Positions 34,856 to 44,183 of a stretch of DNA of 64,000 bases are shown here, piece after piece; position 1 is the stretch's first letter, and each line of letters begins with the position of its first letter. The stretch is from contig NZ_QGNJ01000006.1 in NCBI RefSeq assembly GCF_003336875.1, forward strand, positions 186,001-250,000, in the 5' to 3' direction. Source of the DNA: Oleisolibacter albus (GTDB lineage Bacteria; Pseudomonadota; Alphaproteobacteria; Azospirillales; Azospirillaceae). A program made the translations under genes and the position numbers. The notes below the pieces were generated by a model. The model saw only the letters and a program-made list of their open reading frames with translations. It made no database searches and was not told the origin of the DNA.

Positions 34856-35692
34856 TTATTGCTGACGGCCGACCGGCCCGGGCAGATCCGACGGCCGCTC
34901 GGCCAACTGGGACGGCGGACCGGGATCGATCCGCCACCAGATGGGCTGGCCCGGCATTTCCTGGGCGACGAAACGGTAGCCCAGTGCCAACGCATCCGAC
35001 ACCGTCAGCAGCCGGGACACGCGGTCATCAAGGAAAACATCGCCCTGACTTGTATGCAGCCCCAGCAGCAGGTGGTGGCCGTCACGGCCGGGCAGTTCGA
35101 CCACCGTCGCCCGCAGGGCCCCGCGGGGAAAGCCACGCCGGACCAGCCGGTGGATGGCGGTCATCACCACATCATCACAGTCACCGGCCAGCCCCTGCCC
35201 GCCGGTCCCGACAATGGACCAGACATCCTGGCGGTCCGGCCGCCGGACCAGGGCCTGCACCACCTGGCGGTGGATGAGGCGGGCCATGCCCAGTTCGGCC
35301 TGATTGCCCTCGATCCGCTCGGGTCCCGTCAGTTCGTCCCGGCCGCCCAGATCGGGGGCGCAGCCCGGATCGCGGTCGCCATAGGCACCGCAATAGGCCC
35401 GGTACTGCGCCAGCGGCTGCACCGGCTCCGTCCGCACAAGGCCACCGGCCGTGCCATTGGTGGCAAGCGCAGGCAGCGGCAGCAGGGCGAGAAGGCAGGC
35501 GCCCAGCCCCAGCCGCCGGAAAATTTCATGTCCAAAAGCGCCGCCGCCGCGAACAACGAACGGAAAATTCAGAGCAAAAAACCGCAAGACAAATACTTTC
35601 GTCAAATAATATTCCGCACACGCAAAGCATTTTTGTGCGATGCAAAATGCCGCACGCCAGCACTCCCGGCTGATCCCGCCAGTGATACGCAT
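34856..35692 (-). CDS. Transglutaminase-like cysteine protease (BTLCP/LapG family)
   Basis: Up to 278 residues. The catalytic core shows Cys in GDCDDVVMTAIHRLVRRG, His in GRDGHHLLLGL and Asp in GDVFLDDRVSR, the triad of the BTLCP family to which LapG belongs. LapG-type enzymes cut surface adhesins and release biofilm cells. A signal peptide lies in LGLGACLLALLPLPALA. The ATG at 35692 has no good ribosome site and the 5' 100 bp are AT-rich, so a TTG at 35587 just before the signal peptide is possible. No LapD or adhesin gene is nearby. Confidence 0.78.
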   Translation of the reverse strand: MRITGGISRECWRAAFCIAQKCFACAEYYLTKVFVLRFFALNFPFVVRGGGAFGHEIFRRLGLGACLLALLPLPALATNGTAGGLVRTEPVQPLAQYRAYCGAYGDRDPGCAPDLGGRDELTGPERIEGNQAELGMARLIHRQVVQALVRRPDRQDVWSIVGTGGQGLAGDCDDVVMTAIHRLVRRGFPRGALRATVVELPGRDGHHLLLGLHTSQGDVFLDDRVSRLLTVSDALALGYRFVAQEMPGQPIWWRIDPGPPSQLAERPSDLPGPVGRQQ

Positions 35693-35851
35693 CCGACGTT
35701 AACCGCCGCCTTGACGTTTCCTCCGGCGTCACAATGACGATCCCCGCCTTTATTTCAATAGGACAAGGTTCCCCACCCTTTAAAGCGCATATGACTTTGT
35801 AAGGCCAGCCCCCGAGGAATACGCAGGCGGCACGCCTCTTCTGCAAAAAAT

Positions 35852-35866
35852 TGAGAGTAAGTATCA
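35852..35866 (+). promoter_or_regulatory. Fur-box-like site
   Basis: TGAGAGTAAGTATCA matches 11 of 14 defined positions of the 7-1-7 Fur consensus TGATAATnATTATCA and lies about 75 bp before the receptor gene, where an iron-controlled promoter is expected. Confidence 0.55.
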
Positions 35867-35905
35867 AAAACACGATTGCGCGGCGCAGCAGTGCCAACTA
35901 AGAAC

Positions 35906-35922
35906 GATTAGCATTCCTAATC
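35906..35922 (+). promoter_or_regulatory. Inverted repeat GATTAG-N5-CTAATC next to receptor start
   Basis: GATTAG (35906-35911) and CTAATC (35917-35922) are perfect inverted copies with a 5-base spacer, ending 16 bp before the ATG. It resembles a degenerate Fur half-site array, and could be a second Fur site or an independent operator. Confidence 0.4.
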
Positions 35923-35938
35923 AGAAGGGTTTCAAGAG

Positions 35939-38149
35939 ATGGGGGTTTTGGTTCGCCGTGCTGGCCGGGGTTCGGTCGCCGAGGCGTTCTTCGCCGGTTC
36001 CGCCCTGGCCACGATGATGGTGTCGGCGCCGGTGGCGACGGCTGCCGCGGAGGAGGCCACGGTGGTGCTGCCGCCGGTGTCCGTGCAGGAGAAGTCCGCA
36101 GAGGACAGCTACAAGCAGAAGACGGCATCCTCCCCGAAGTTCACCGCGCCGCTGCTGGATACGCCGCGCAGCGTCACCATCATCCCCGAAATCGTCATCC
36201 AGCAGTCCGGCGCCACCTCGCTGACGGACGTGCTGCGGACCACGCCGGGCATCACCCTGGGCTCCGGTGAGGGCGGCAACCCGGTGGGCGACCGCCCGTT
36301 CATCCGCGGCTTCGACGCCATGACCGACACCTTCGTCGACGGCGTGCGCGACACCGGCTCCCAGTCCCGTGAGGTGTTCAACCTGGAGTCCGTCGAGGTC
36401 AGCAAGGGACCGGGCTCGTCCTACACCGGCCGCGGCTCGGCCGGCGGCAGCCTGAACCTGGTCAGCAAGACTCCGAAGGCCAATGATTTCGGCGGCGCCT
36501 CGGTCACCTTCGGCACCGACGACACCAAGCGCCTGACCACCGACCTGAACAAGACGGTGACGGACACCATCGCCGTCCGCCTGAACGCCATGGCGCACGA
36601 TGCCGACGTGGCCGGGCGCGACGAGGTGACGGTCAGCCGCTGGGGCCTGGCACCGTCCATCACCTTCGGCCTGGGCCGGCCGCTGCGCGCCACCTTGAGC
36701 TATTACCATCTGTCGACCGACGACATGCCGGATTACGGCCTGCCCTACAACCAGGCGACCGGCAAGCCCGTGGATGTGGACCGGGACACCTTCTATGGCC
36801 TGACCACCCGCGATTTCCGCGAGACCACGGCCGACACCGGCACGGCCCAGTTCGAATACGACATCCTGCAGAATCTGACGGTCCGCAACACCACGCGCTA
36901 CAGCCGTTCGACCAACGACTATATCGTCACCAACCCGGATGACAGCGCCGGCAACGTGGCCAAGGGCTATGTCTGGCGCTCGCCCAAGACCCGCGACAGC
37001 ATCAACCGCACGCTGGTCAACCAGACCGACCTGTACGGAACGACCAACACCGGGTTCCTGGCGCACAGCTTCTCCGCCGGCGCCGAGTTCAGCCGCGAGA
37101 AGACCTACAACAACCCCTATGCCTTCACCCCGGCCATCACGCGTGCCACCAACTGCAACGTGACCGCCGGCGCCGCGTCGAACTACAACTGCACCACGCT
37201 GGCCAATCCGAACCCGGACGACCCGTGGAACGGCACGATTTCCAAGTCCCCGAACTTCACCCGCACGCGGGTGGAGAGCGCCTCGGCCTATGTCTTCGAC
37301 ACGGTGACCATCACGCCGCAATGGTCGATCAATCTCGGCGTGCGCTATGACGATTACGACGTCAAGGCCGAGACCCAGGCCACGGGCAACAATCCGCTGC
37401 GCAACAAGTCCAATTTCTGGAACTATCAGACGGGCATCGTCTACAAGCCGGTGTCCAACGGCAGCATCTACGTCAATTACGGCACCTCATCCAACCCGTC
37501 GGGCACCGATGCGGGCGAGGGCACGCAGAGCGTGGCCCTGAACAACAAGGACCTGGATCCCGAGGACATCAAGTCCTACGAACTGGGCACCAAGTGGGAG
37601 CTGTTCCAGAACAAGCTGATGCTGACCGCGGCCATCTTCCGCAACGAGAAGACCAATGCCCGCGTCAGCACCAGCACCGACAGCACCCTGTCGCAGGAAC
37701 TGATCGGCGAGCAGCGGGTGGATGGCGTGGAACTCAGCGCCTCCGGCTCCATCACCGAACAATGGCACGTGTTCGGCGGCTACACCTACCTGGACGCCGA
37801 GATCGTCGATGACGGGCCGACCGCCAGCAATGACGGAAAGCGCTTCCCCAACACCCCCCGCCACAGCTTCAACCTGTGGAGCACCTATGACGTGACCAAG
37901 GACGTCACGCTGGGCGGCGGGGCCACCTATTTCTCCCGGCGGTACGGCAATCCTGCCAACACCCTGTATGTGCCGTCCTTCTGGCGTTTCGACGCCATGG
38001 CCAGCTATCAGGTGGCGGAGAATGTGGGGCTGCGTCTCAACGTGCTGAACCTGACCAACGAGCGCTATTACGACAAGCCCTACACCACGCACTTCGCCAC
38101 GGTGGCACCGGGACGCTCCGCCACATTGACCGCCAGCTTCAATTTCTAA
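35939..38149 (+). CDS. TonB-dependent siderophore receptor (catecholate/Fiu-PiuA type)
   Basis: 736 residues. The signal peptide ends near VATAAAEEA; the plug has TPRSVTIIPEIVIQQ, DVLRTTPGITLGSGEGGNPVG, RPFIRGFDAMTDTFVDGVRD and VEVSKGPGSSYTGRGSAGGS. The barrel ends LTASFNF. This 'DVLRTTPGITLGSGEGGN..GDRPFIRGFD' pattern is that of Fiu/PiuA catecholate receptors. The next gene is the matching PiuC-type hydroxylase, and the Fur-like sites upstream agree with iron control. Imports ferric catecholates or their monomers through the outer membrane with TonB energy. Confidence 0.9.
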   Translation: MGVLVRRAGRGSVAEAFFAGSALATMMVSAPVATAAAEEATVVLPPVSVQEKSAEDSYKQKTASSPKFTAPLLDTPRSVTIIPEIVIQQSGATSLTDVLRTTPGITLGSGEGGNPVGDRPFIRGFDAMTDTFVDGVRDTGSQSREVFNLESVEVSKGPGSSYTGRGSAGGSLNLVSKTPKANDFGGASVTFGTDDTKRLTTDLNKTVTDTIAVRLNAMAHDADVAGRDEVTVSRWGLAPSITFGLGRPLRATLSYYHLSTDDMPDYGLPYNQATGKPVDVDRDTFYGLTTRDFRETTADTGTAQFEYDILQNLTVRNTTRYSRSTNDYIVTNPDDSAGNVAKGYVWRSPKTRDSINRTLVNQTDLYGTTNTGFLAHSFSAGAEFSREKTYNNPYAFTPAITRATNCNVTAGAASNYNCTTLANPNPDDPWNGTISKSPNFTRTRVESASAYVFDTVTITPQWSINLGVRYDDYDVKAETQATGNNPLRNKSNFWNYQTGIVYKPVSNGSIYVNYGTSSNPSGTDAGEGTQSVALNNKDLDPEDIKSYELGTKWELFQNKLMLTAAIFRNEKTNARVSTSTDSTLSQELIGEQRVDGVELSASGSITEQWHVFGGYTYLDAEIVDDGPTASNDGKRFPNTPRHSFNLWSTYDVTKDVTLGGGATYFSRRYGNPANTLYVPSFWRFDAMASYQVAENVGLRLNVLNLTNERYYDKPYTTHFATVAPGRSATLTASFNF

Positions 38150-38201
38150 GTCAGTACCGGTCTGATACGGGTGCGGACCCAACCGCACCCGACAGTCCCC
38201 G

Positions 38202-38244
38202 CAGGCGGCGGACGGTCCCGGTGGGCCGGTCCGCCGCCTGTTTT
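38202..38244 (+). terminator. Intrinsic terminator between the receptor and piuC
   Basis: CAGGCGGCGGAC (38202-38213) pairs perfectly with GTCCGCCGCCTG (38229-38240) and TTTT follows. The 12-bp stem should stop or reduce transcription before piuC, so the hydroxylase is probably made at a lower level than the receptor. Confidence 0.72.
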
Positions 38245-38264
38245 CCGTTTCAGGAGGCGCACCC

Positions 38265-38948
38265 ATGCTGATCGAGATTCCCGAGGTCCTGTCCAAGGAC
38301 GAGGTCGCGCGCTGCCGGGCCATGATGGACGCGGCCGAATGGGTGGACGGCAACGTCACCGCCGGCGTGCAGTCGGCCATGGCCAAGAACAACATGCAGC
38401 TGCCCGAAGGGTCGCCCGCCGCCCGCAGCGTCGGCACGGCGATCCTGGACGCCCTGGCCAACAATCCGCTGTTCATTTCCGCGGCACTGCCGCTGAAGGT
38501 GTTCCCGCCGCTGTTCAACCGCTATGCCGGCGGCCAGTCCTTCGGTATCCATGTGGATAATGCCATCCGCCCGCTGCGCGGCACCGATTTCCGCATCCGC
38601 AGCGATCTGTCGGCCACCCTGTTCTTCGCCGAACCCGACGAGTATGACGGCGGCGAACTGCGCATCCAGGACACCTACGGCACCCATCAGGTGAAGCTGC
38701 CGGCGGGGCACATGGTACTGTACCCGTCCACCAGCCTGCACGAGGTGACCCCGGTCACCCGCGGCGCCCGCGTCTGCTCCTTCTTCTGGATGCAGAGCAT
38801 GGTCCGCGATGTGGGCGAGCGCACCCTGCTGTTCCAGCTGGACAGCAGCATCCAGCGGCTGGCCGCCGAGCGCGGCCACAAGGATGCCGAAGTCATCGCC
38901 CTGACCGGCGTCTATCACAATCTGATCCGGCGCTGGGCCGACGCCTGA
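38265..38948 (+). CDS. piuC: PKHD-type Fe(II)/2OG hydroxylase (PiuC/YbiX)
   Basis: 227 residues, the normal family length. Iron ligands are in [12 protein letters not shown] (His-x-Asp) and [12 protein letters not shown] (distal His), with the 2-oxoglutarate Arg in VTRGARV. The conserved ends [18 protein letters not shown] and [13 protein letters not shown] match PiuC/YbiX. These genes follow iron-catecholate receptors in many proteobacteria and are iron-controlled; the substrate is not known. A strong ribosome site (AGGAGG) precedes the ATG. Confidence 0.92.
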   Translation: MLIEIPEVLSKDEVARCRAMMDAAEWVDGNVTAGVQSAMAKNNMQLPEGSPAARSVGTAILDALANNPLFISAALPLKVFPPLFNRYAGGQSFGIHVDNAIRPLRGTDFRIRSDLSATLFFAEPDEYDGGELRIQDTYGTHQVKLPAGHMVLYPSTSLHEVTPVTRGARVCSFFWMQSMVRDVGERTLLFQLDSSIQRLAAERGHKDAEVIALTGVYHNLIRRWADA

Positions 38949-39056
38949 TGCCGATGGCGGCATCGGCCACAACGCCATGCCGCCGGACTGCGCGTATGGC
39001 CCGGCTTCCAGACGCTGCCGGGCCGCCGCGGCCGGGGGTGCGGCAGCGAAGGGAAT

Positions 39057-39076
39057 TGCGAAGCATTTTCATTCGC
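39057..39076 (+). promoter_or_regulatory. Fur-box-like site before the TonB-like gene
   Basis: TGCGAAGCATTTTCA (39057-39071) matches 10 of 14 positions of the 7-1-7 Fur consensus. GCGAA and TTCGC at 39058-39062 and 39072-39076 add a symmetric frame. The site is about 40 bp before the ATG of a TonB-family gene, where iron control is expected. Confidence 0.45.
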
Positions 39077-39114
39077 GCTATCAAGGACCTCGGTGTGGGC
39101 GAAGGACAGAGGCC

Positions 39115-40026
39115 ATGGGGCTCAGCGCACAGATGGCACGGCCAGGGGCCGCACAGCAGCGGACGCAACCGGCGTCACGCCGGCCGGCCGTCACCCTGGT
39201 TCCAACCGATGGCATGTCGGAAGATACCGCATCGGCCGGGGCCGTCATGGCCCATGCGGGTCCGGCGTCAGCCATGGTGACAACGGAGCCGACCGCTGTC
39301 GTCCCGGACGCGGACCCGCGCCCCCTGTCCCGCTGGCACCGGACGCATCTGGCCACAACAGGACAGCGGGGCCGGATGCCGGCCCTGGTCCTGACCATCG
39401 GCGCCCATCTCGGTGCCTTCGCCCTGGTTCTGACCGCCGGCGGCCTGGTGGTGGACAAGGCGCCGGAGCCCCTGACCACGGTGGTGCTGAATGCACCGCC
39501 GGCGCCGATCGACATGCCGGCGCCGATGCCGGTGGCGGCACCCAATCTGACGACACCGCCGCCGCCGCCCATGCTGCTGCCGGTGCCCAAGGTCACCATC
39601 GACCGGCCACCGCCACCGACACATTTCTCCCTGCCGCCGTCAACGCCCGTGGCCGCCGCCAGCGCGGCCGTGGCCAGCCCCGGCTCGACAGGCCAGACGG
39701 CAGCCGGACCGACCGGCGGCTCCACATCCTCCGCCGCGGCCTCGGCCAGCTACGAGTCCCGGCTGCTGGCGCATCTGCTGCAGTACAAGCGCTATCCCCG
39801 GGCCGCGGTGAAGACCAAGCTGCAGGGCGTGGCCTGGGTCCGGGTCCGTTTCGACCGCCAGGGCCGCGTGCTGTCGGCCACGCTGGAGCACAGCTCCGGC
39901 CGCGGTATCCTGGACGACGAGGCACTGGAGCTGATGGCGCGCGCCGCCCCCTTCCCCGCCGTGCCCGACGAGATCGAGGGCAGCGCGCTGGAACGGGTGG
40001 TCCCGGTCGAATTCAAGCTGACCTGA
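39115..40026 (+). CDS. TonB-family energy transducer
   Basis: 303 residues. A cytoplasmic N-terminus is followed by one membrane anchor, ALVLTIGAHLGAFALVLTAG, a Pro-rich periplasmic spacer (PPPPPMLLPVPK), and a C-terminal TonB domain: YESRLLAHLLQYKRYPRAAV, then GVAWVRVRFDRQGRVLSA and ALELMARAAPFPAVP. It links inner-membrane energy to the outer-membrane receptors of this window. ATG 39115 follows GAAGGACAGAGG. No exbB/exbD genes are present here. The N-terminal 85 residues before the anchor are longer than usual. Confidence 0.85.
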   Translation: MGLSAQMARPGAAQQRTQPASRRPAVTLVPTDGMSEDTASAGAVMAHAGPASAMVTTEPTAVVPDADPRPLSRWHRTHLATTGQRGRMPALVLTIGAHLGAFALVLTAGGLVVDKAPEPLTTVVLNAPPAPIDMPAPMPVAAPNLTTPPPPPMLLPVPKVTIDRPPPPTHFSLPPSTPVAAASAAVASPGSTGQTAAGPTGGSTSSAAASASYESRLLAHLLQYKRYPRAAVKTKLQGVAWVRVRFDRQGRVLSATLEHSSGRGILDDEALELMARAAPFPAVPDEIEGSALERVVPVEFKLT

Positions 40027-40050
40027 GCCGGCGGTTCAGGACCAGCCGGT

Positions 40051-40986
40051 TCAGGCCGGGTGGCCGCGCCGCCGTGCCAGCATGCCGTAGCGCGGGGCCA
40101 GCAGCACCGCCAGCCCCAGCATCAGCCCGGACAGGCTGGCGATCATGCCGGCAGCGTTCAGCGACCAGCCCAGTCCCAGCAGCAGCGGCAGCGGCCCGGC
40201 CAGGGCATAGCCCAGGGCGCCACAGCCCGCCCCCAGCCCCAGGCTGAGCCAGAATTGCCGGTCATAGCGGTCGGTCAGCAGCCGCGCCGTGGCCGCCGGG
40301 CAGGCCAGCATGGCCACCACCAGGATCGACCCCACCGCCTCGAACGAGGCCACGGCGGCGAGGGCCAGGGCCAGGACCAACCCGTACTGGATCACCCCGG
40401 CCGGCAGGCCCATGGCCGTGGCCAGGGCCGGGTCGAAGCAGGTCAGCTTCAACGGCGACCAGAAGGCGGCGATCAGCAGGCCGATGCCCAGATTGAGGGC
40501 GGCCAGGGTCAGCAGCTCCCGCGGCAGGTCGGCCAGGGCCGCCGGGTCCAGCAGCGCCGACCAGCCCGCCGGGGCCAGCCACAGCACATCCTCCAGCTGG
40601 CCATAGAGCACGCAGTCGGCATCGAGATCGACACCACGGGCCGCCCCCTGCTCCAGCAGCACCACGCCCAGGGCGAACATCAGGGTGAAAACCACACCCA
40701 TGCTGGCTCCGGCCTCGATCCGGCCCAGGCGGCGCACCGTCTCGATCAGGATGGCGGCGATGCCGCCGGCCGCCATGGCCCCCAGCAGCATGGGGCCGGT
40801 GGCGCGCGTGCCGGACAGCAGGAAGGCCAGCACGATGCCGGGCAGCACGGCATGGGAGATGGCATCCCCCACCAGGGTCTGCCGCCGCAGCACCAGGAAG
40901 TTGCCCAGCATGGCGCACAGGCTGCACGCCAGCACCGCCGTCAGCCCGGCGGGAAAGTCCAGTTGCAGGAAGGTGGCCGCCGTCAT
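40051..40986 (-). CDS. mntD: Metal ABC transporter permease 2 (manganese)
   Basis: 311 residues, all helices. It has the ABC-3 permease pattern LRRQTLVGDAISHAVLPGIVLAFLLSG near the start and an LTCFDPALATAMGLP segment in the middle. It pairs with the adjacent permease to form the membrane channel. ATG 40986 overlaps the preceding gene's stop by 4 bp. The manganese role is inferred from the divergent mntR; sequence alone does not separate Mn, Zn and Fe transporters of this family. Confidence 0.85.
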   Translation of the reverse strand: MTAATFLQLDFPAGLTAVLACSLCAMLGNFLVLRRQTLVGDAISHAVLPGIVLAFLLSGTRATGPMLLGAMAAGGIAAILIETVRRLGRIEAGASMGVVFTLMFALGVVLLEQGAARGVDLDADCVLYGQLEDVLWLAPAGWSALLDPAALADLPRELLTLAALNLGIGLLIAAFWSPLKLTCFDPALATAMGLPAGVIQYGLVLALALAAVASFEAVGSILVVAMLACPAATARLLTDRYDRQFWLSLGLGAGCGALGYALAGPLPLLLGLGWSLNAAGMIASLSGLMLGLAVLLAPRYGMLARRRGHPA

Positions 40987-42224
40987 CGTGCCGCCTCCGC
41001 GCTGTCCCCCACCGCGTCCAGCCGGGCCAGCAGGCCGGCCGGCAGCACCCGCTCCGCCGGGTCCACGCCCCAGCGGGTTCCATCGGGCACGGCATGGGGG
41101 TCGAGGCGCAGGGCCAGTTCCCAGCGGCGGAGATTGCGTTCCAGCGGCTCGGCCACGGCCCGGCCATGCGGCGTCAGGCGGCCAGAGGCGTCCAACAGGC
41201 CGCGCAGGCGCAGCCAATGGCCCACGACGCCGCGCGGCGGCAGCGGCCGCCCACGCACGGCGCCGGCCAGCAGCGTGACACGGGTCAGGCGCAGCCGCAG
41301 GCCAAGCTGGCGTGCCAGCGCCGCCAGCACGCCGCGCCCGGGCGCCAGCAGCAGGCTGACCAGGAAGAAGACGCCGGCCACCAGCACGATGACGGCGCCG
41401 GTCGGCAGGTCCGGCACGGCACCGGACAGGGCCGTGCCCAGGGCGCCGCTGGCCCCGCCGAAGCAGGCGGCCAGCCAGAGCATGCGGTCGAGCCGGTCGC
41501 TCCAGAAGCGGGCGGCCACCGGCGGGATGACCAGGAAGGCCACCACCAGCACCAGCCCCACCGTCTGCAACCCGGCCACGGTGACCACCACGGCCAGCGC
41601 CAGCATGCCCAGATCCAGCAGCGCCACCGGCCAGCCCAGGCCGCGGGCGAAATCCGGGTCGAAGCAGACCAGCCGGAATTCCTTGTAAAGGGCCAGGGCC
41701 GCCAGGGCGGCCCCCCCGGCCAGCACCGCCATGGTCCAGGCCTCGCCCCGGGTCATGCCGGCGGTCTGGCCCAGGATGAAGGTGCCCAGGCCCGCCTGCC
41801 CGCCGGTGGGCAGGCTCTGGACCAGGGACAGCAGCACCACGCCCAGACCGAAGAAACCGCCCAGCACCCCGGCGATGACGGCATCCTCGGCCAGACGGGT
41901 GTGGCGCGACACCTGCTGCACCAGCCAGACGGCCAGACTGCCGGTCAGCGCCGCCCCGGCCAGCAGCAGCGGCAGATTGCGCGTGGTCAGGCCCAGGGCC
42001 GACCCCAGCAGGAAGGCCAGCACCACCCCGGGCAGGGTGGCATGGCCCAGCGCATCGCTGACCAGGGCGCGTCCGCGCAGGAAGGTGAAGGTGCCGACAA
42101 CGCCGGCGGCGATGCCCAGCAGCGTGGCCCCGGCCAGAACCACGGCGGCATTGTGCCCGGCCCGGAAGGTCAGGATCTCCGCCACGCGCAGCCAGACATC
42201 CAACGGCCAGACCTCCATGCTCAT
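40983..42224 (-). CDS. mntC: Metal ABC transporter permease 1 with C-terminal helical domain
   Basis: 413 residues. The first 290 or so form an ABC-3 permease with [27 protein letters not shown] and [14 protein letters not shown]. The remaining 120 residues are soluble: [23 protein letters not shown], then [21 protein letters not shown]. This looks like a winged-helix domain of the DtxR/MntR kind, reported in MntC-type permeases of some bacteria, and may act as an intracellular metal sensor. Starts 4 bp inside the ATPase gene (ATGA). Confidence 0.85.
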   Translation of the reverse strand: MSMEVWPLDVWLRVAEILTFRAGHNAAVVLAGATLLGIAAGVVGTFTFLRGRALVSDALGHATLPGVVLAFLLGSALGLTTRNLPLLLAGAALTGSLAVWLVQQVSRHTRLAEDAVIAGVLGGFFGLGVVLLSLVQSLPTGGQAGLGTFILGQTAGMTRGEAWTMAVLAGGAALAALALYKEFRLVCFDPDFARGLGWPVALLDLGMLALAVVVTVAGLQTVGLVLVVAFLVIPPVAARFWSDRLDRMLWLAACFGGASGALGTALSGAVPDLPTGAVIVLVAGVFFLVSLLLAPGRGVLAALARQLGLRLRLTRVTLLAGAVRGRPLPPRGVVGHWLRLRGLLDASGRLTPHGRAVAEPLERNLRRWELALRLDPHAVPDGTRWGVDPAERVLPAGLLARLDAVGDSAEAAR

Positions 42225-43072
42225 TCGGCGCTCCGCAGGGGGACAAGCGCCGCATCCGCCGGCACCGGCCCGTCCAGGGCCGCACCGCCATAGGTCCGGC
42301 GCAGCAGCGACGGTGTCAGCATGTCGGACACCGGGCCGTCGGCGATCTTCTCCACATTCAGCAGCAGCACATGCTGGAAGCGCTGGGCCACGGTCTGCAG
42401 ATCATGGTGGACGCAGATGACGCTGCGGCCCTGGCGGTCGAGATCCTGCAGCACATCGAGGATGGCCTGCTCGGTGGCCGCGTCCACCCCGGCGAAGGGT
42501 TCGTCCATGAAATAGAGCCGGGCCTCCTGCGCCAGAGCACGGGCCAGGAACACGCGCTGCTGCTGGCCGCCGGAGAGCTGGCCGATCTGGCGGCCGGCAT
42601 AATCGGCCATACCCACCTTGTCCAGGCAGGCCAGGGCGGCGTCGCGGTCGGCACGGCCGATCCGCCCCAGCAGGCCGATGCGGCCATAGCGGCCCATGGC
42701 CACCACCTCCAGCGCGGAAACGGGGAAATCCCAATCGACGCTGCCGCGCTGGGGGACATAGCCCACCTCGCGCCGCCGGCGGGACAGCGGCGCACCGAAC
42801 ACCGTCACCTCCCCCGACAGCAGCGGCACCAGCCCCAGACAGGCCTTGATGAAGGTGGATTTACCGGCGCCGTTGGGGCCGACCACCGCCACCAGTCCGC
42901 GCGCCGGCGCCGTGAAATCCACGCTCCACAGCACCGGCTTCTGGTGATAGGCCACCGACAGGCCGCGCACGGCCAGCGGCGGCGCCAGGGCGGTCACGGG
43001 CACCGTGTGCGGCGGTGTCAGGGCCGTGGCGCCCTGGACCCAGGCGGCGGCGTGGCTGTGCCAGATGACCAT
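42221..43072 (-). CDS. mntB: Metal ABC transporter ATPase (manganese)
   Basis: 283 residues with Walker [13 protein letters not shown]-loop [14 protein letters not shown], signature [15 protein letters not shown] and Walker [13 protein letters not shown]. The 'PQR..VDWDFPV' stretch is characteristic of Mn/Zn/Fe ATPases of the ABC-3 class. Its N-terminus carries about 25 extra residues before the family start. It lies between the binding protein (3-bp gap) and the permease (4-bp overlap) in one operon. Confidence 0.9.
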   Translation of the reverse strand: MVIWHSHAAAWVQGATALTPPHTVPVTALAPPLAVRGLSVAYHQKPVLWSVDFTAPARGLVAVVGPNGAGKSTFIKACLGLVPLLSGEVTVFGAPLSRRRREVGYVPQRGSVDWDFPVSALEVVAMGRYGRIGLLGRIGRADRDAALACLDKVGMADYAGRQIGQLSGGQQQRVFLARALAQEARLYFMDEPFAGVDAATEQAILDVLQDLDRQGRSVICVHHDLQTVAQRFQHVLLLNVEKIADGPVSDMLTPSLLRRTYGGAALDGPVPADAALVPLRSAE

Positions 43073-43075
43073 GGG

Positions 43076-44065
43076 CTACTCCTTCACGGCGGCCAGCCGG
43101 CCGTTCATGCCACCGGCCGGCACCTGCCCGCCCAGGGCGCGGGCAATGGCGCTGACATTGTGGTCGATCATGCCGACATAGGTGCCCTCGTAGCTGCCGG
43201 GGGCGCCCATGGCGTCGGAAAACAGCGGCGTGCCGATGCGGACGCTGTGGCCACGGGCCGCCGCCCCCTCCACCAGTGCCCGCACATTGCGGTCGGACAC
43301 GGTGGTCTCGACGAAGACGGCGGGGATGCGGCGCTGGACCAGCAGATCGACCAGTTCCTGCACCCGGCGCAGCCCGGCCTCGCTTTCCGTGCTGATGCCC
43401 TGGATGCCCTGCACCTCGAAGCCATAGGCGCGGCCGAAATAGTTGAAGGCGTCGTGGGCCGTGACCAGCACCCGCCGTTCCGCCGGCACCGACCCCAGCA
43501 CCGTGCGGGCATAGGCGTCGAGCGTGTGGAGACCGGCGCTGTAGTCGGCGGCCCGCTGGGCCACGGCATCGGCCAGATCGGGGCGGTAGGCCGCCAGCCT
43601 GGCCTGCACCTGCCCGGTGGCGCGCAGCCAGCCGCCCACATCCATCCAGACATGGGGATCGTACTGGCCGGCGAAGGCGTCCGGCGCCAGCAGGTAATCG
43701 TCGCCCAGCCCCTCCGTCACCGCCAGCACTGGCCGGCCGCTGCCGGCCACCCGCACCAGCGCGTCGGTCATTTTCCCTTCGAGCAGCAGCCCGTTGTAGA
43801 AGACGATATCCGCCGCCATCAGCCGGGCCACATCGGCCCGCGTCAGCTTGTAGGTGTGGGGATCGACGCCGGAGCCCAGCAGCACCTCCACCCTGGCGGC
43901 ATCGCCGGCCAGGGCACGGACGATGTCGCCCACCATGCCCGTGGTGGCCAGCGCGGTGAAGCGCTCCGCCGCCCCCGCCCGCCGCAGCGGCAACAGCGAC
44001 AGCCCCGCCAGCAGGGCCAGGCCCTGCAGCACGGGACGGCGTCCGGTCCGGCGGTGACGATCCAT
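43076..44065 (-). CDS. mntA: Metal ABC transporter substrate-binding protein (manganese)
   Basis: 329 residues. It is exported by a signal sequence (VLQGLALLAGLSLLPLRRAGA) without a lipobox. The cluster A-I family is clear: TTGMVGDIVRALAG, LLGSGVDPHTYKLT (metal His), DPHVWMDVG (metal His), TAHDAFNYFGRAYG (metal His), FVETTVSDRNVRAL and YVGMIDHNV. The His-rich loop of zinc-binding ZnuA is absent, which favours manganese. ATG 44065 follows GGGAG; an upstream ATG at 44089 is less likely. First gene of mntABCD. Confidence 0.9.
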   Translation of the reverse strand: MDRHRRTGRRPVLQGLALLAGLSLLPLRRAGAAERFTALATTGMVGDIVRALAGDAARVEVLLGSGVDPHTYKLTRADVARLMAADIVFYNGLLLEGKMTDALVRVAGSGRPVLAVTEGLGDDYLLAPDAFAGQYDPHVWMDVGGWLRATGQVQARLAAYRPDLADAVAQRAADYSAGLHTLDAYARTVLGSVPAERRVLVTAHDAFNYFGRAYGFEVQGIQGISTESEAGLRRVQELVDLLVQRRIPAVFVETTVSDRNVRALVEGAAARGHSVRIGTPLFSDAMGAPGSYEGTYVGMIDHNVSAIARALGGQVPAGGMNGRLAAVKE

Positions 44066-44089
44066 CTGCTCCCAGCTCCCGAAAATCAT

Positions 44090-44097
44090 GCCATGGC
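44090..44097. promoter_or_regulatory. Short palindrome GCCATGGC in the mntA-mntR gap
   Basis: An 8-bp perfect palindrome sits 25 bp upstream of mntA within TTTAGCCATGGCATGATTT. The 118-bp gap between divergent mntA and mntR should carry an MntR operator, but this palindrome is short and may be chance. Confidence 0.25.
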
Positions 44098-44183
44098 TAA
44101 ACTCTTGGGTCTGGGTAAACAGTTGTCAAGGGGCGGTGGTTCCGCCAATGTGCGGCGGGGCGTGAAAAGAGCGGGATTCAGGC

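Noticed and set aside
43076-44065. Zinc transporter ZnuABC as an alternative to Mnt
   Set aside because: There is no His-rich loop in the binding protein, two permeases are present, and the divergent regulator is MntR and not Zur.
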